A DNA stretch of 64,000 nucleotides from an uncultured SAR86 cluster bacterium (lineage in GTDB: Bacteria; Pseudomonadota; Gammaproteobacteria; Magnimaribacterales; Magnimaribacteraceae): the NCBI GenBank assembly GCA_902628375.1, contig CACOMS010000001.1, forward strand, positions 45,638-109,637, given 5' to 3'. The notes beneath the pieces are model-generated. The model was not told where the DNA came from. It was given only the letters and a program-made list of their open reading frames with translations, and searched no databases. Both the position numbers and the translations under genes were made by a program. Positions 1 through 9,390 of this stretch are shown here, one piece after another; within the stretch, counting starts at the first letter, position 1, and each line of letters starts with the position of its first letter.

Positions 1-690
1 TTAACTAATGGTGCTTTCAACATTTCTGTAGGAAGGGCAGTAAATACGTGGGGATTTGGTCCAAGAAATAAAGAAATTTTTGATAAAAATAAATTACTTT
101 CTAATACTCATAGGCATTCATGTAATACATACGAAATAATAGATAATTCCATATATAAACTACAGGATGTGCATTTAGATTTATCTGCAATAGCTAAAGG
201 TTATGCAATTGATAAAGCTTCTGCCTATCTTGAAGAAAATAATGTGGAGAATTATTTCATTGAATTAGGCGGTGAAGTCAGTTTCAAAGGTAAAAAAGAG
301 CAGGGCTTTTGGTCTATAGGAATACTAAACCCAAAAAATATCTATGAACCTTTATTTATTCTTAGCTCCAAGAATATAGGCGACAACTCTCTAGCTACTT
401 CCGGAAACTATCTAAATAAAAAAATTATTGGAGAAAATACTTATTCACATACTATCAATCCATATACCAATCTTCCTATTGGAGATAGATCAACTCTTTC
501 CGTAAGCGTTCTTAATAAGAGTGCTATGACGGCAGATGCTTTAGCAACTGCCTTGAATGTAATGGGTGTAGAAAAAGGCATTCAATTCGCTAATCTAAAC
601 TCTATAGAAGCTTTATATATTTATGAAGAGGAAGATGACATGAAGGTTTTATCTTCTTCAAAAATGTTAGAATACTTTCCAGATAGATAG
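1..690 (+). CDS. apbE: FAD:protein FMN transferase ApbE, 5'-truncated by window edge
   Basis: Frame 1 is open from base 1 (LTNGAFNISVGRAVNTWGFGPRNKE...), upstream of the track ORF at 169. ApbE-like motifs: DLSAIAKGYAID, YFIELGGEV, YSHTINPYTNLPI, MTADALATALNVMG. Confidence 0.93.
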   Translation, partial: LTNGAFNISVGRAVNTWGFGPRNKEIFDKNKLLSNTHRHSCNTYEIIDNSIYKLQDVHLDLSAIAKGYAIDKASAYLEENNVENYFIELGGEVSFKGKKEQGFWSIGILNPKNIYEPLFILSSKNIGDNSLATSGNYLNKKIIGENTYSHTINPYTNLPIGDRSTLSVSVLNKSAMTADALATALNVMGVEKGIQFANLNSIEALYIYEEEDDMKVLSSSKMLEYFPDR

Positions 691-701
691 ATTATTGAGT
701 A

Positions 702-875
702 ATGATAGAAGTAATTTTAACTTTAGGTGTTTTTTTATTAATAGTAACTGCTATGTCTTTAGGAGTGCTAATGGGCAGAAAGCCTATATCAGGATCTTGT
801 GGAGGTCTACAGGCTATGGATGGAGCGGCCTGTGATCTTTGTGGTAATGATCCTAACAAATGCAAGAACCAATAA
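702..875 (+). CDS. nqrM: Na+-NQR maturation protein NqrM (DUF539-like), 57 aa
   Basis: Not in the ORF track. Translates as MIEVILTLGVFLLIVTAMSLGVLMGRKPISGSCGGLQAMDGAACDLCGNDPNKCKNQ*: one TM helix plus a Cys-rich SCGGL...CDLCG...C tail, immediately after apbE. Confidence 0.9.
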   Translation: MIEVILTLGVFLLIVTAMSLGVLMGRKPISGSCGGLQAMDGAACDLCGNDPNKCKNQ

Positions 876-900
876 AAAAGAGGCTAATAGCCTCTTTTTT
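874..900. terminator. Bidirectional intrinsic terminator between nqrM and aceA
   Basis: AAAAAAGAGGCT-AAT-AGCCTCTTTTTT: perfect 12-bp inverted repeat, 3-nt loop, A-tract and T-tract flanks, between convergent genes. Confidence 0.9.
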
Positions 901-917
901 TATGACTTTTCGACTTA

Positions 918-2510
918 CTAGAATTGATTCATAGTATTGTCTTTACCGCCTGCAAGTAAGGCATTATCTCCAGAAAAGTATTCTTTGTGTGTATCTCCCA
1001 CTGTACTTCCGGCTAGATCTTGGTGTTTAACAGAAGACATTTCTCTTCTTATTTCTTGTCTTTGTATTTCTCTTACATAAGCAAGCATGCCTTGGTCTCC
1101 AAAATAACCTTCAGAAAGAACTGAAGTGCCTAATGCTGTTTCATGATAAGTAGGAAGGGTAATCAGGTGATGAAAAATCCCTGCCTCTTTGGCAGCATCT
1201 TTTTGGAAACTCTGTATTAAGCTGTCAGCTTCCTTTGCTAACTCACTATCATCCAGTTTTTCACTCATTAAATCTTTCCCTTCCGGATATTCTGAGACAT
1301 CTTTACCTGCTTCTTTCCACTCATTGTAGACTTGCTCTCTGAATGCCAAGGTCCAATTAAAAGAAGGTGAGTTGTTATATACAAGCTTTGCTTCAGGTTT
1401 AACTTTTCTTATTTCATTAACCATATCAGCTATTTGTTGTACATTTGGCTTTTCTGTCTCGATCCATAATAAATCGGCTCCATTATCTAGGCTTGTTATG
1501 CAATCTAAAACAACCCTATCGAAGCCTGTATTATCCTTAAATCTATATAACCCATTAGGAAGCCTTAAGGGTTTAACATGGACTCCATTTTGGTGAATGG
1601 TTATATCATTTTCATTAAGATCTTCTAGATTATTTATTTCTTCGGTTTCTAAGAAAGAATTATATTTATCTGCTAAATCTCCAGGTTCTTTAGATACGGG
1701 CACTTTTTGAGTTAAACCTGCACCTAGAGAATCGGTTCTGGCGACTATGATTCCATTCTCAACCCCTAATTCTAGAAATGCATATCTAACGGCATTAATT
1801 TTTGAAATAAAATCTTCATGAGGAACAGTTACTTTTCCATCTTGATGACCACATTGCTTTTCATCAGAAACTTGATTCTCTATTTGAATAGCGCAAGCTC
1901 CAGATTCAATCATCTTTCTTGCTAAAAGATATGTAGCTTCTTCATTACCAAAACCAGCATCTATATCTGCAATTATTGGAACAACATGTGTTTCGAATGA
2001 ATCTATTTTTTGTATCACGTCTTCTTCATTACCACCATTTGACCTTACTTCGTCGAGCTCATTGAATAAATGTTGTAATTGGATAGAATCAGCTCTCTTT
2101 AAAAAGGTATAAATTTCTTTAATTAACTTAGGAACTGAAGTTTTTTCATGCATGCTTTGATCGGGAAGGGGACCAAATTGTGATCTTAAAGCAGCTATCA
2201 TCCATCCGCTTAAGTAAACATAAGACTTAGATGTTGTTTTCTTTGATCTCTTTATTTCCATCATCATTTGTTGTGCAGTAAATCCATGCCAACATCCTAA
2301 TGATTGGGTATAGTTTGAAGAATCCTTATCATAATCAGCCATATCTCTTCGCATTATTTCCGCTGTATATCTAGCGATATCTAATCCTGTTGGGAACCTA
2401 TTTTGTAATCTCATCCTTGAGGCGCTTTCAGGATTAATATGCTTAAAAATAGATGGTTTATCTTCTTTAAGGTCAGTTAATTCTTTTATTAAATCTGAAT
2501 ATTTAGGCAT
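918..2510 (-). CDS. aceA: Isocitrate lyase (long, about 530-aa form)
   Basis: ICL signatures: SGWMIAAL, PIIADIDAGFGNEEATYLLARKMIESGACAIQIENQVSDEKQCGHQDGKV, LVYNNSPSFNW. Confidence 0.95.
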   Translation of the reverse strand: MPKYSDLIKELTDLKEDKPSIFKHINPESASRMRLQNRFPTGLDIARYTAEIMRRDMADYDKDSSNYTQSLGCWHGFTAQQMMMEIKRSKKTTSKSYVYLSGWMIAALRSQFGPLPDQSMHEKTSVPKLIKEIYTFLKRADSIQLQHLFNELDEVRSNGGNEEDVIQKIDSFETHVVPIIADIDAGFGNEEATYLLARKMIESGACAIQIENQVSDEKQCGHQDGKVTVPHEDFISKINAVRYAFLELGVENGIIVARTDSLGAGLTQKVPVSKEPGDLADKYNSFLETEEINNLEDLNENDITIHQNGVHVKPLRLPNGLYRFKDNTGFDRVVLDCITSLDNGADLLWIETEKPNVQQIADMVNEIRKVKPEAKLVYNNSPSFNWTLAFREQVYNEWKEAGKDVSEYPEGKDLMSEKLDDSELAKEADSLIQSFQKDAAKEAGIFHHLITLPTYHETALGTSVLSEGYFGDQGMLAYVREIQRQEIRREMSSVKHQDLAGSTVGDTHKEYFSGDNALLAGGKDNTMNQF

Positions 2511-2604
2511 GTCTAAGTCCTTTTGTTTTTTATTTTTTAAAATTTATTAGATAAATTTTTGTGACGGGAATTTTAAATCAAATAACATATATAGCAACTT
2601 AATA

Positions 2605-3969
2605 TTAGAGATCTCTTGATAACTTGGATGCAAGTCCAGTATAAGTTCTAGATTTAAGATCAAGGAGGGCATTTTTATCATCACTTGGAATTTCTAGTGA
2701 ATTGATGAGCACGTTAATATCTTCTTCTGTAATTTTTTTACCTCTAGATAAATCTTTCATAATTTCATAGCCATTCGGAATATTATTTTTCCTAATTATC
2801 GTCTGTATTGCTTCAGTAAGAATTTCTATCGAATTGTCTAAATCTTCTAATAAAATTTTCTTATTTAATTGGAGTTTCCCTAAACCTTTTTGAAGCGATT
2901 TAAGAGCTATTAAGATATGTGCAAACCCAACACCTATATTTCGAATAGAAGTGGAATCAGAAAGATCTCTTTGCCATCTAGATATTTGTAGTGAATCGTT
3001 TAAGGAATTAAAAATACCTTTAGAAATATTTAAATTTCCTTCTGCATTCTCAAAATCTATAGGGTTAACTTTATGGGGCATCGTAGAAGAACCAACTTCT
3101 CCTTCTTTTAAAGACTGGGAAAAATAATTTAAGGAAATATAACCCCAGATGTCTCTTGATAAGTCTATTAATACATTACTTAATCTTTGGTGATGATGGA
3201 AAAATTCTACTAGATTATCTTTAGGTTCTATTTGAGTTGTGTAAGGGTTGTATTCTAAGCCTAGTTTATTAATAAATCTCTTGGATAGGCTTTCCCAGTT
3301 TGCTTTGGGATACGCCACTTTGTGCGCATTGAAATTTCCAACAGCTCCATTCATTTTTCCTTTTAATTTATGCTTTTCAATTTGATCTTTAATTTGATCA
3401 ACTCTATACACAAAATTTGATAACTCTTTACCCATAGTAGTAGGCGAGGCTGGCTGACCATGAGTTCTTGAAAGCATGGCATCTTTACTATGCTTCTTGG
3501 CAAGTTTTTTTAATTCTTTAAGAGTAATTTTTATTTCTTTAGTTAAGACTTGCTTAGATGACTCTTTAATCATCAAAGAATAAGAAAGATTATTTATATC
3601 TTCGGATGTGCATGCGAAATGTATAAACTCAGAATATTTACTGAATTTAAAATCCTTAACTTGTTCTTTTAAGAAATACTCAATTGCTTTGACGTCATGG
3701 TTTGTTTTATTTTCTATAGTTTTAACTCTTTTTGAGTCCTTTAATGAAAAATTTTCATAAATAGATCTTAATTTTTTAATTTCATTTTTTGATAGGGGGG
3801 GTAAATCTTTGATATTTTTTTCTAAGCTAAGAAAAATAAACCATTCAATCTCGACTCTGAGTCTATATTTCATTAGGGCAAATTCACTAAAGAAAGGTCT
3901 TAATTCGACCGTTTTTGAAGAATACCTACCATCTACTGGTGATATAGCTGTTAAGTTATTTAAAAGCAT
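2605..3969 (-). CDS. purB: Adenylosuccinate lyase
   Basis: LTAISPVDGRYSSK N-terminus; fumarase/ASL signature GSSTMPHKVNPIDFENAEGN. Confidence 0.96.
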   Translation of the reverse strand: MLLNNLTAISPVDGRYSSKTVELRPFFSEFALMKYRLRVEIEWFIFLSLEKNIKDLPPLSKNEIKKLRSIYENFSLKDSKRVKTIENKTNHDVKAIEYFLKEQVKDFKFSKYSEFIHFACTSEDINNLSYSLMIKESSKQVLTKEIKITLKELKKLAKKHSKDAMLSRTHGQPASPTTMGKELSNFVYRVDQIKDQIEKHKLKGKMNGAVGNFNAHKVAYPKANWESLSKRFINKLGLEYNPYTTQIEPKDNLVEFFHHHQRLSNVLIDLSRDIWGYISLNYFSQSLKEGEVGSSTMPHKVNPIDFENAEGNLNISKGIFNSLNDSLQISRWQRDLSDSTSIRNIGVGFAHILIALKSLQKGLGKLQLNKKILLEDLDNSIEILTEAIQTIIRKNNIPNGYEIMKDLSRGKKITEEDINVLINSLEIPSDDKNALLDLKSRTYTGLASKLSRDL

Positions 3970-3983
3970 TTGTTAATTATATC

Positions 3984-5063
3984 CTAATAAACTTCCTTAA
4001 TTTCTCCTCCACCTAAGCATATGTCTTTTGAGTACAAGACTACCGACTGTCCATGAGTTATAGCTCTTTGTGGATTTTTAAATGTAATTTCTGCTTTTTT
4101 ATCTTTAATTTTAACCTCGCAGCTTTGATCGGCTTGTCTGTATCTAATCTTTGCATTAAGGTCATATGTTCCATCTTCTAGATCGTTTATTAGCTCTAAA
4201 TTAGATGTTTTAAGTCTAGAAGAAAATAAGAGACTGTTATCATTTCCTTGACCAACTATTAAAGCATTACTTTCATTATCTTTTTTTAAAACATACCATG
4301 GTAAATCTGGATAATTTCTCACTCCTCCAATACCTAAACCTTGTCTTTGGCCTAAAGTATAGAAGCTTAGACCAATATGAGTTCCAATTTCATCTCCTTG
4401 ATCAGTCAGTATTGGCCCTGGTTTTTTCTGTACATAATTTTGGATAAATTCAGGGAAAGGCCTTTCCCCAATAAAACAGATTCCAGTGCTATCCTTTTTT
4501 GTACTTGTAACTAGATCTTGTTCTGACGCAATCTTTCTTACATGATCTTTGGTTAAGTTTCCTACTGGGAATAAAGTTTTTGCTAAAGATTTATTGCTAA
4601 TGGAGTGTAGAAAATAGCTTTGGTCTTTATTATTATCTTTTCCTTTAGCTAGGCATACTTGATCTTTAATGTTTCTTACTTGGCAGTAATGACCTGTTGC
4701 TATGAAATCGTAATTATTTTCTATAGCGTATTTATAAAACTTATCAAATTTAATCTCTTTATTACACAAAATATCAGGATTTGGAGTTCTACCTGCTTCT
4801 AACTCACTTAAGAAATATGAAAAAACCCTTTTTTTATAAGCTTCAGAAAAATTTACTTCTAAGAGCTTAATTCCTAATTGATCTGCTACAAAAGCAGCAT
4901 CCATGAAATCTTCCTTGACACTACAGTAAGGAGATCCATCGTCATCTTCCCAATTTCTCATAAAAGCAGCATCTACTGAAAAACCTTGTTCTTTCAGCAA
5001 ATATCCAGAAACTGATGAATCAACTCCACCTGAAAGTCCTAGAAGTACGCGTTTTTTAACCAT
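3984..5063 (-). CDS. mnmA: tRNA-specific 2-thiouridylase MnmA
   Basis: LLGLSGGVDSSVSGYLL PP-loop; TGHYCQV; KDQSYFLH; STGICFIGERPFPEF; GQRQGLGIGG. Confidence 0.96.
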   Translation of the reverse strand: MVKKRVLLGLSGGVDSSVSGYLLKEQGFSVDAAFMRNWEDDDGSPYCSVKEDFMDAAFVADQLGIKLLEVNFSEAYKKRVFSYFLSELEAGRTPNPDILCNKEIKFDKFYKYAIENNYDFIATGHYCQVRNIKDQVCLAKGKDNNKDQSYFLHSISNKSLAKTLFPVGNLTKDHVRKIASEQDLVTSTKKDSTGICFIGERPFPEFIQNYVQKKPGPILTDQGDEIGTHIGLSFYTLGQRQGLGIGGVRNYPDLPWYVLKKDNESNALIVGQGNDNSLLFSSRLKTSNLELINDLEDGTYDLNAKIRYRQADQSCEVKIKDKKAEITFKNPQRAITHGQSVVLYSKDICLGGGEIKEVY

Positions 5064-5100
5064 TTTGTTAGTTTAGATTAATTTTAGAGACTATATGCTA

Positions 5101-5106
5101 TATAAT
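5101..5106 (+). promoter_or_regulatory. Possible -10 element upstream of icd
   Basis: TATAAT in the mnmA/icd divergent intergenic region, 33 nt before the icd ATG; no strong -35 recognised. Confidence 0.35.
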
Positions 5107-5139
5107 TCGCGTCCCTCTCACAAAGTTTAAAAAAAAACT

Positions 5140-6396
5140 ATGAAATTTGAAAATATAGTTGAGCCTACGGACGGCTCAAAAATAACATACAAGGGAGAAG
5201 AATTAATTGTCCCTGATAACCCAATTATCCCATTTATTGAAGGCGATGGAATAGGTTCTGATATAACCCCTGCAATGATAGATGTTGTAGATGCAGCAGT
5301 TGCTAAGGCCTATGATAATAAAAGAAAAATTTCTTGGATGGAGATATATTGTGGAGAGAAATCAGTTGAAGTTTATGGAGATGACAACTGGTTACCTAAA
5401 GAAACACTAAAAGCTTTAGAAGAGTATCTTGTAGGCATAAAAGGACCTTTAACTACACCTGTTGGAGGTGGAATAAGGTCTTTAAATGTAGCTCTAAGAC
5501 AAGAATTAGATTTATATGTATGTCAAAGACCAGTTAGATACTTTGAAGGAGTACCAAGCCCTGTTGTTAGTCCAGAAAAGACCGATATGGTTATATTTAG
5601 AGAAAATTCGGAGGATATATATGCAGGCATAGAATGGGAGGCGGGCAGTGAAGGCTCTGAAAAGATAATTAAATTCCTAGTAGAAGAAATGGGAGTTACT
5701 AAAATTAGATTCCCTGACTTTTGTGGAATAGGCGTAAAACCTGTTTCAAAAGAAGGAACACAAAGACTAGTTGATAAAGCTATTCAATATGCAATAGCTA
5801 ATGATAGAGATTCTGTAACCTTTGTTCATAAAGGTAATATTATGAAGTTTACCGAAGGGTCTTTTAAAGATTGGGGTTATCAACTTGCTGCTGAAAAATA
5901 TGGAGCAGAAGAGTTAGATGGAGGTCCATGGCATTTATTAAAAAACCCAAAAACAGGCAATGAAATTATTATTAAAGATGTAATTGCAGATGCATTTCTT
6001 CAACAAATTCTAACAAGACCTGATGAGTATAGTGTTATAGCTACATTAAATTTAAATGGAGATTATATTTCTGATGCATTAGCTGCTGAAGTAGGGGGCA
6101 TAGGTATAGCTCCAGGTGCTAATTTAGGCGACAAAGTAGCACTTTTTGAAGCTACACATGGAACAGCTCCAAAATATACTGGTCTAGATAAGGTTAACCC
6201 TGGGTCTCTTATTCTTTCAGCTGAAATGATGCTTAGATATATGGGCTGGCAAGAAGCAGCTGATCTAATTATCCTAGGTCTTTCACGAACCATAGAAAGC
6301 AAAACAGTAACTTATGACTTTGAACGTTTAATGCAAGGAGCTAGCCTAGTTAAATGTTCAGAATTTGGGAAAGCTATTATCGAAAATATGGAGTAA
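5140..6396 (+). CDS. icd: Isocitrate dehydrogenase (NADP+)
   Basis: [75 protein letters not shown]. Confidence 0.96.
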   Translation: MKFENIVEPTDGSKITYKGEELIVPDNPIIPFIEGDGIGSDITPAMIDVVDAAVAKAYDNKRKISWMEIYCGEKSVEVYGDDNWLPKETLKALEEYLVGIKGPLTTPVGGGIRSLNVALRQELDLYVCQRPVRYFEGVPSPVVSPEKTDMVIFRENSEDIYAGIEWEAGSEGSEKIIKFLVEEMGVTKIRFPDFCGIGVKPVSKEGTQRLVDKAIQYAIANDRDSVTFVHKGNIMKFTEGSFKDWGYQLAAEKYGAEELDGGPWHLLKNPKTGNEIIIKDVIADAFLQQILTRPDEYSVIATLNLNGDYISDALAAEVGGIGIAPGANLGDKVALFEATHGTAPKYTGLDKVNPGSLILSAEMMLRYMGWQEAADLIILGLSRTIESKTVTYDFERLMQGASLVKCSEFGKAIIENME

Positions 6397-6755
6397 TGCT
6401 GTCCGATAAGATCCTAACTAGACTTTCTTCAGGTAAAGATCACTTAGATAGTGAAATTTCTACAGGCACAATAACTGTAGATCCTAAATTAAAAAAACCT
6501 CCCCTTTATAGAGTTATTCTATTGAATGATGATTACACTCCTATGGAGTTTGTAGTTTATATTCTTCAATCTTTCTTCAATATGAATCAAGAGAAGGCAA
6601 CCCAAGTTATGTTAGCAGTCCATCAACATGGAAAAGGAGTTTGTGGTATATTTACTAAAGAGGTAGCTGAAACAAAATGTTCACAAGTTTTAAACTTTGC
6701 AAAAGAAAATGGACACCCTTTGGCTTGTGATATAGAACCTGTAGACGAAGATTGA
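6396..6755 (+). CDS. clpS: ATP-dependent Clp protease adaptor ClpS
   Basis: [27 protein letters not shown]...[30 protein letters not shown] at 6396 overlaps the icd stop; the track start at 6354 is probably too early. Confidence 0.94.
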   Translation: MLSDKILTRLSSGKDHLDSEISTGTITVDPKLKKPPLYRVILLNDDYTPMEFVVYILQSFFNMNQEKATQVMLAVHQHGKGVCGIFTKEVAETKCSQVLNFAKENGHPLACDIEPVDED

Positions 6756-9013
6756 TGTTAGATAAACAAGTAGAAGAAAATCTTAACTTCTCATTTAAAT
6801 TAGCAAGTTCATCCAGTCATGAATTCGTTACCATAGAGCATCTACTTTTATCCCTCCTTCAAAATGATAAGGCACTAGAAGTTTTTAATTTCTTAGATGC
6901 AGATGTAAAGACCTTAGAAGAGAAATTAACTAAATTTATCAAAGAAACAACTCCTCTTATCGATAATTCCAATAATAGTGAAATACAGCCAACATTAGGC
7001 TTTCAGAGAGTACTGCAAAGGGCAGTTTTTCATGTTCAATCGTCAGGTAAGGATAAAGTTAATGGAGCTAATTTATTAGTAGCTATCTTTAGCGAGAAAG
7101 AAAGTCATAGTGTTTATTTACTAGAGCAGGAAGGTATAACTAGACTAGATGTGGTCACATACTTAAGTCATGGAGATTCTCATACTTTAGAAGATCATTC
7201 TGAAAATGAATTTACAGAAGAAGAGCCAGAAGGAAAACCAAAAAAAGACTCTTCAGCATTAGAACAGTTTTGTACAAACCTCAACCAGGAGGCTATTGAT
7301 GGAAATATTGATCCATTAATTGGTAGAAATAGAGAAATAGAAAGAATTTCACAAATTTTAGCTCGAAGGAATAAAAACAATCCTCTTTTAGTAGGAGATT
7401 CTGGTGTAGGAAAAACTGCTATAGCAGAAGGTTTAGCTAAGTTAATAACAGAAGGTAAAGTTCCAGACCTATTAAAAAATTGCATTATTTATTGTTTAGA
7501 TTTAGGAGCATTATTAGCTGGAACTAAATATAGAGGAGATTTTGAAAAAAGATTAAAGGTTGTTTTAAGTGAATTATCTAAGCAAGAAAAGGCCGTACTC
7601 TTTATAGATGAAATACATACTATTATAGGAGCAGGTGCTACTTCTGGAGGTGTAAATGATGCCTCTAATCTCCTAAAACCTGCTTTAGCAAAAAATAATC
7701 TTCGTTTTTTTGGTTCGACCACTTATAAAGAATTTAGGGGTGTATTTGAAAAAGATAGAGCTCTTTCAAGAAGATTTCAAAAGGTAGATGTAAAAGAGCC
7801 TAGCGTAGAAGACACTTTCAAAATACTTAAAGGTCTTAAATCACAATTTGAAGATCATCATGGAATTAAGTACTCTGATAAAGCCTTAAAAATGGCAGCT
7901 GAATTATCAAGTAGGTATATAAATGACAGAAATCTTCCTGATAAAGCTATAGATGTAATTGATGAAGCAGGATCTCGAAAACGCTTAAAAAATAAAACAT
8001 CTAGAATCTCAGAAATAGACATTGAAGAGGTAGTAGCTTTAATGGCTAAGGTTCCTAAGAAAACAGTTTCTTCATCAGATAAGGACATCCTAGCCAAATT
8101 AAAAGAAAATCTGAGTAGAGTTATCTTTGGTCAAGATGAAGCTATAGACACTTTAACAACCTCGATAAAGCTTTCTAGAGCAGGATTAGGGAATATTGAT
8201 AAACCAGTAGGCAGTTTCCTTTTTTCTGGACCAACAGGAGTGGGAAAAACAGAAGTATCTAAGCAACTTTCTATAATAATGGGTATTGAATTTATAAGAT
8301 TCGATATGTCTGAATATATGGAAAGACATACAGTTTCTAGATTAATTGGAGCTCCTCCAGGTTACGTTGGATTTGATCAAGGCGGTTTGTTAACGGAAGC
8401 TGTTACAAAGAATCCACATTGCGTAATTTTATTAGATGAAATTGAAAAGGCTCATCCAGAAGTTTTTAATATTTTATTACAGATAATGGATCATGGAACA
8501 TTAACAGACAACAATGGCAGACAGGCTAATTTTAAAAATTCTATCCTTATTATGACCTCCAATGCAGGAGCTCAAGACATGAGTAGAAATTCAGTAGGTT
8601 TTAATCAACAAGACCATAGTTCAGAAGGAAAAGAAGCAATAAAGAAAACATTTTCTCCGGAATTTAGAAATAGATTAGATTCAGTAATCCATTTTAATTC
8701 CTTGAGTAAAGAAGTAATTCTTACTGTTGTTGATAAATTTTTAGTTGAGCTTCAAGCGCAATTAGATGAAAAGAAAGTACAAATAGAAATTTCAGACGAT
8801 GTAAGGATGTGGTTAGTTGACAATGGATATGATAAAGATATGGGAGCTAGACCCATGCAAAGACTAATACAAGAAGAAATTAAGAAACCTTTAGCAGATA
8901 AGATCTTATTTGGAAATTTAACTAAAGCAGGGGGTTTGGCTACAGTAAGCTTGGTTGAGAATAAGATATCTATTGAATATAAAGAAAGTTCTAAAGAATC
9001 TGTAAAAGTTTAA
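6755..9013 (+). CDS. clpA: ATP-dependent Clp protease ATP-binding subunit ClpA
   Basis: Two AAA+ modules (GDSGVGKTAIAEG, GPTGVGKTEVSKQ), N-terminal Clp repeats, downstream of clpS. Confidence 0.96.
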   Translation: MLDKQVEENLNFSFKLASSSSHEFVTIEHLLLSLLQNDKALEVFNFLDADVKTLEEKLTKFIKETTPLIDNSNNSEIQPTLGFQRVLQRAVFHVQSSGKDKVNGANLLVAIFSEKESHSVYLLEQEGITRLDVVTYLSHGDSHTLEDHSENEFTEEEPEGKPKKDSSALEQFCTNLNQEAIDGNIDPLIGRNREIERISQILARRNKNNPLLVGDSGVGKTAIAEGLAKLITEGKVPDLLKNCIIYCLDLGALLAGTKYRGDFEKRLKVVLSELSKQEKAVLFIDEIHTIIGAGATSGGVNDASNLLKPALAKNNLRFFGSTTYKEFRGVFEKDRALSRRFQKVDVKEPSVEDTFKILKGLKSQFEDHHGIKYSDKALKMAAELSSRYINDRNLPDKAIDVIDEAGSRKRLKNKTSRISEIDIEEVVALMAKVPKKTVSSSDKDILAKLKENLSRVIFGQDEAIDTLTTSIKLSRAGLGNIDKPVGSFLFSGPTGVGKTEVSKQLSIIMGIEFIRFDMSEYMERHTVSRLIGAPPGYVGFDQGGLLTEAVTKNPHCVILLDEIEKAHPEVFNILLQIMDHGTLTDNNGRQANFKNSILIMTSNAGAQDMSRNSVGFNQQDHSSEGKEAIKKTFSPEFRNRLDSVIHFNSLSKEVILTVVDKFLVELQAQLDEKKVQIEISDDVRMWLVDNGYDKDMGARPMQRLIQEEIKKPLADKILFGNLTKAGGLATVSLVENKISIEYKESSKESVKV

Positions 9014-9018
9014 AAGTC

Positions 9019-9237
9019 CTATCTTTCCCTAAATATTATTCTACCTTTGGATAAATCATAAGGAGTAATTTCAACCTTTACTCTATCTCCGGTGAGTATT
9101 CTTATGTAGTTCTTCCTCATTTTTCCTGAAATATGAGCAGTCACTATATGATCATTTTCGAGTTTAACTCTAAAAGTGGTATTTGGGAGAGTTTCTACAA
9201 CTTCTCCATCCATCTCTATTAAATCTTGTTTAGCCAT
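9019..9237 (-). CDS. infA: Translation initiation factor IF-1
   Basis: 72 aa: [72 protein letters not shown]. Confidence 0.97.
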   Translation of the reverse strand: MAKQDLIEMDGEVVETLPNTTFRVKLENDHIVTAHISGKMRKNYIRILTGDRVKVEITPYDLSKGRIIFRER

Positions 9238-9282
9238 ATATAATAATTTTGCACTAAGATATTAAATTAATCAAAAAACATT

Positions 9283-9390
9283 ATGGAAAAGAAATTTAGA
9301 TTTGGAAGACTACTTCTTTTTTTAGCATCTATTATTGTGCTTATAGCTTTAATTAGTTTCATGATAGATAGGATAATCCTTCTTTATTGA
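9283..9390 (+). CDS. Possible small single-pass membrane protein, 35 aa
   Basis: Not in the track: MEKKFRFGRLLLFLASIIVLIALISFMIDRIILLY*. Basic N-terminus then hydrophobic helix; fills the infA / CoA-transferase gap. Confidence 0.4.
   Translation: MEKKFRFGRLLLFLASIIVLIALISFMIDRIILLY

Noticed and set aside
1372-1596. Track ORF on + inside aceA
   Set aside because: Antisense to a strongly supported gene; no recognisable product. Same reasoning applied to 6063-6302, 7195-7485, 7489-7722, 7858-8097, 22606-22791, 23253-23558, 24108-24314, 26352-26645, 27432-27626, 28203-28421, 28524-28751, 30509-30703 and other shadow ORFs.
6354-6395. N-terminal extension of clpS overlapping icd
   Set aside because: [14 protein letters not shown] is out-of-frame icd sequence; the ATG at 6396 gives a normal ClpS and overlaps the icd stop.
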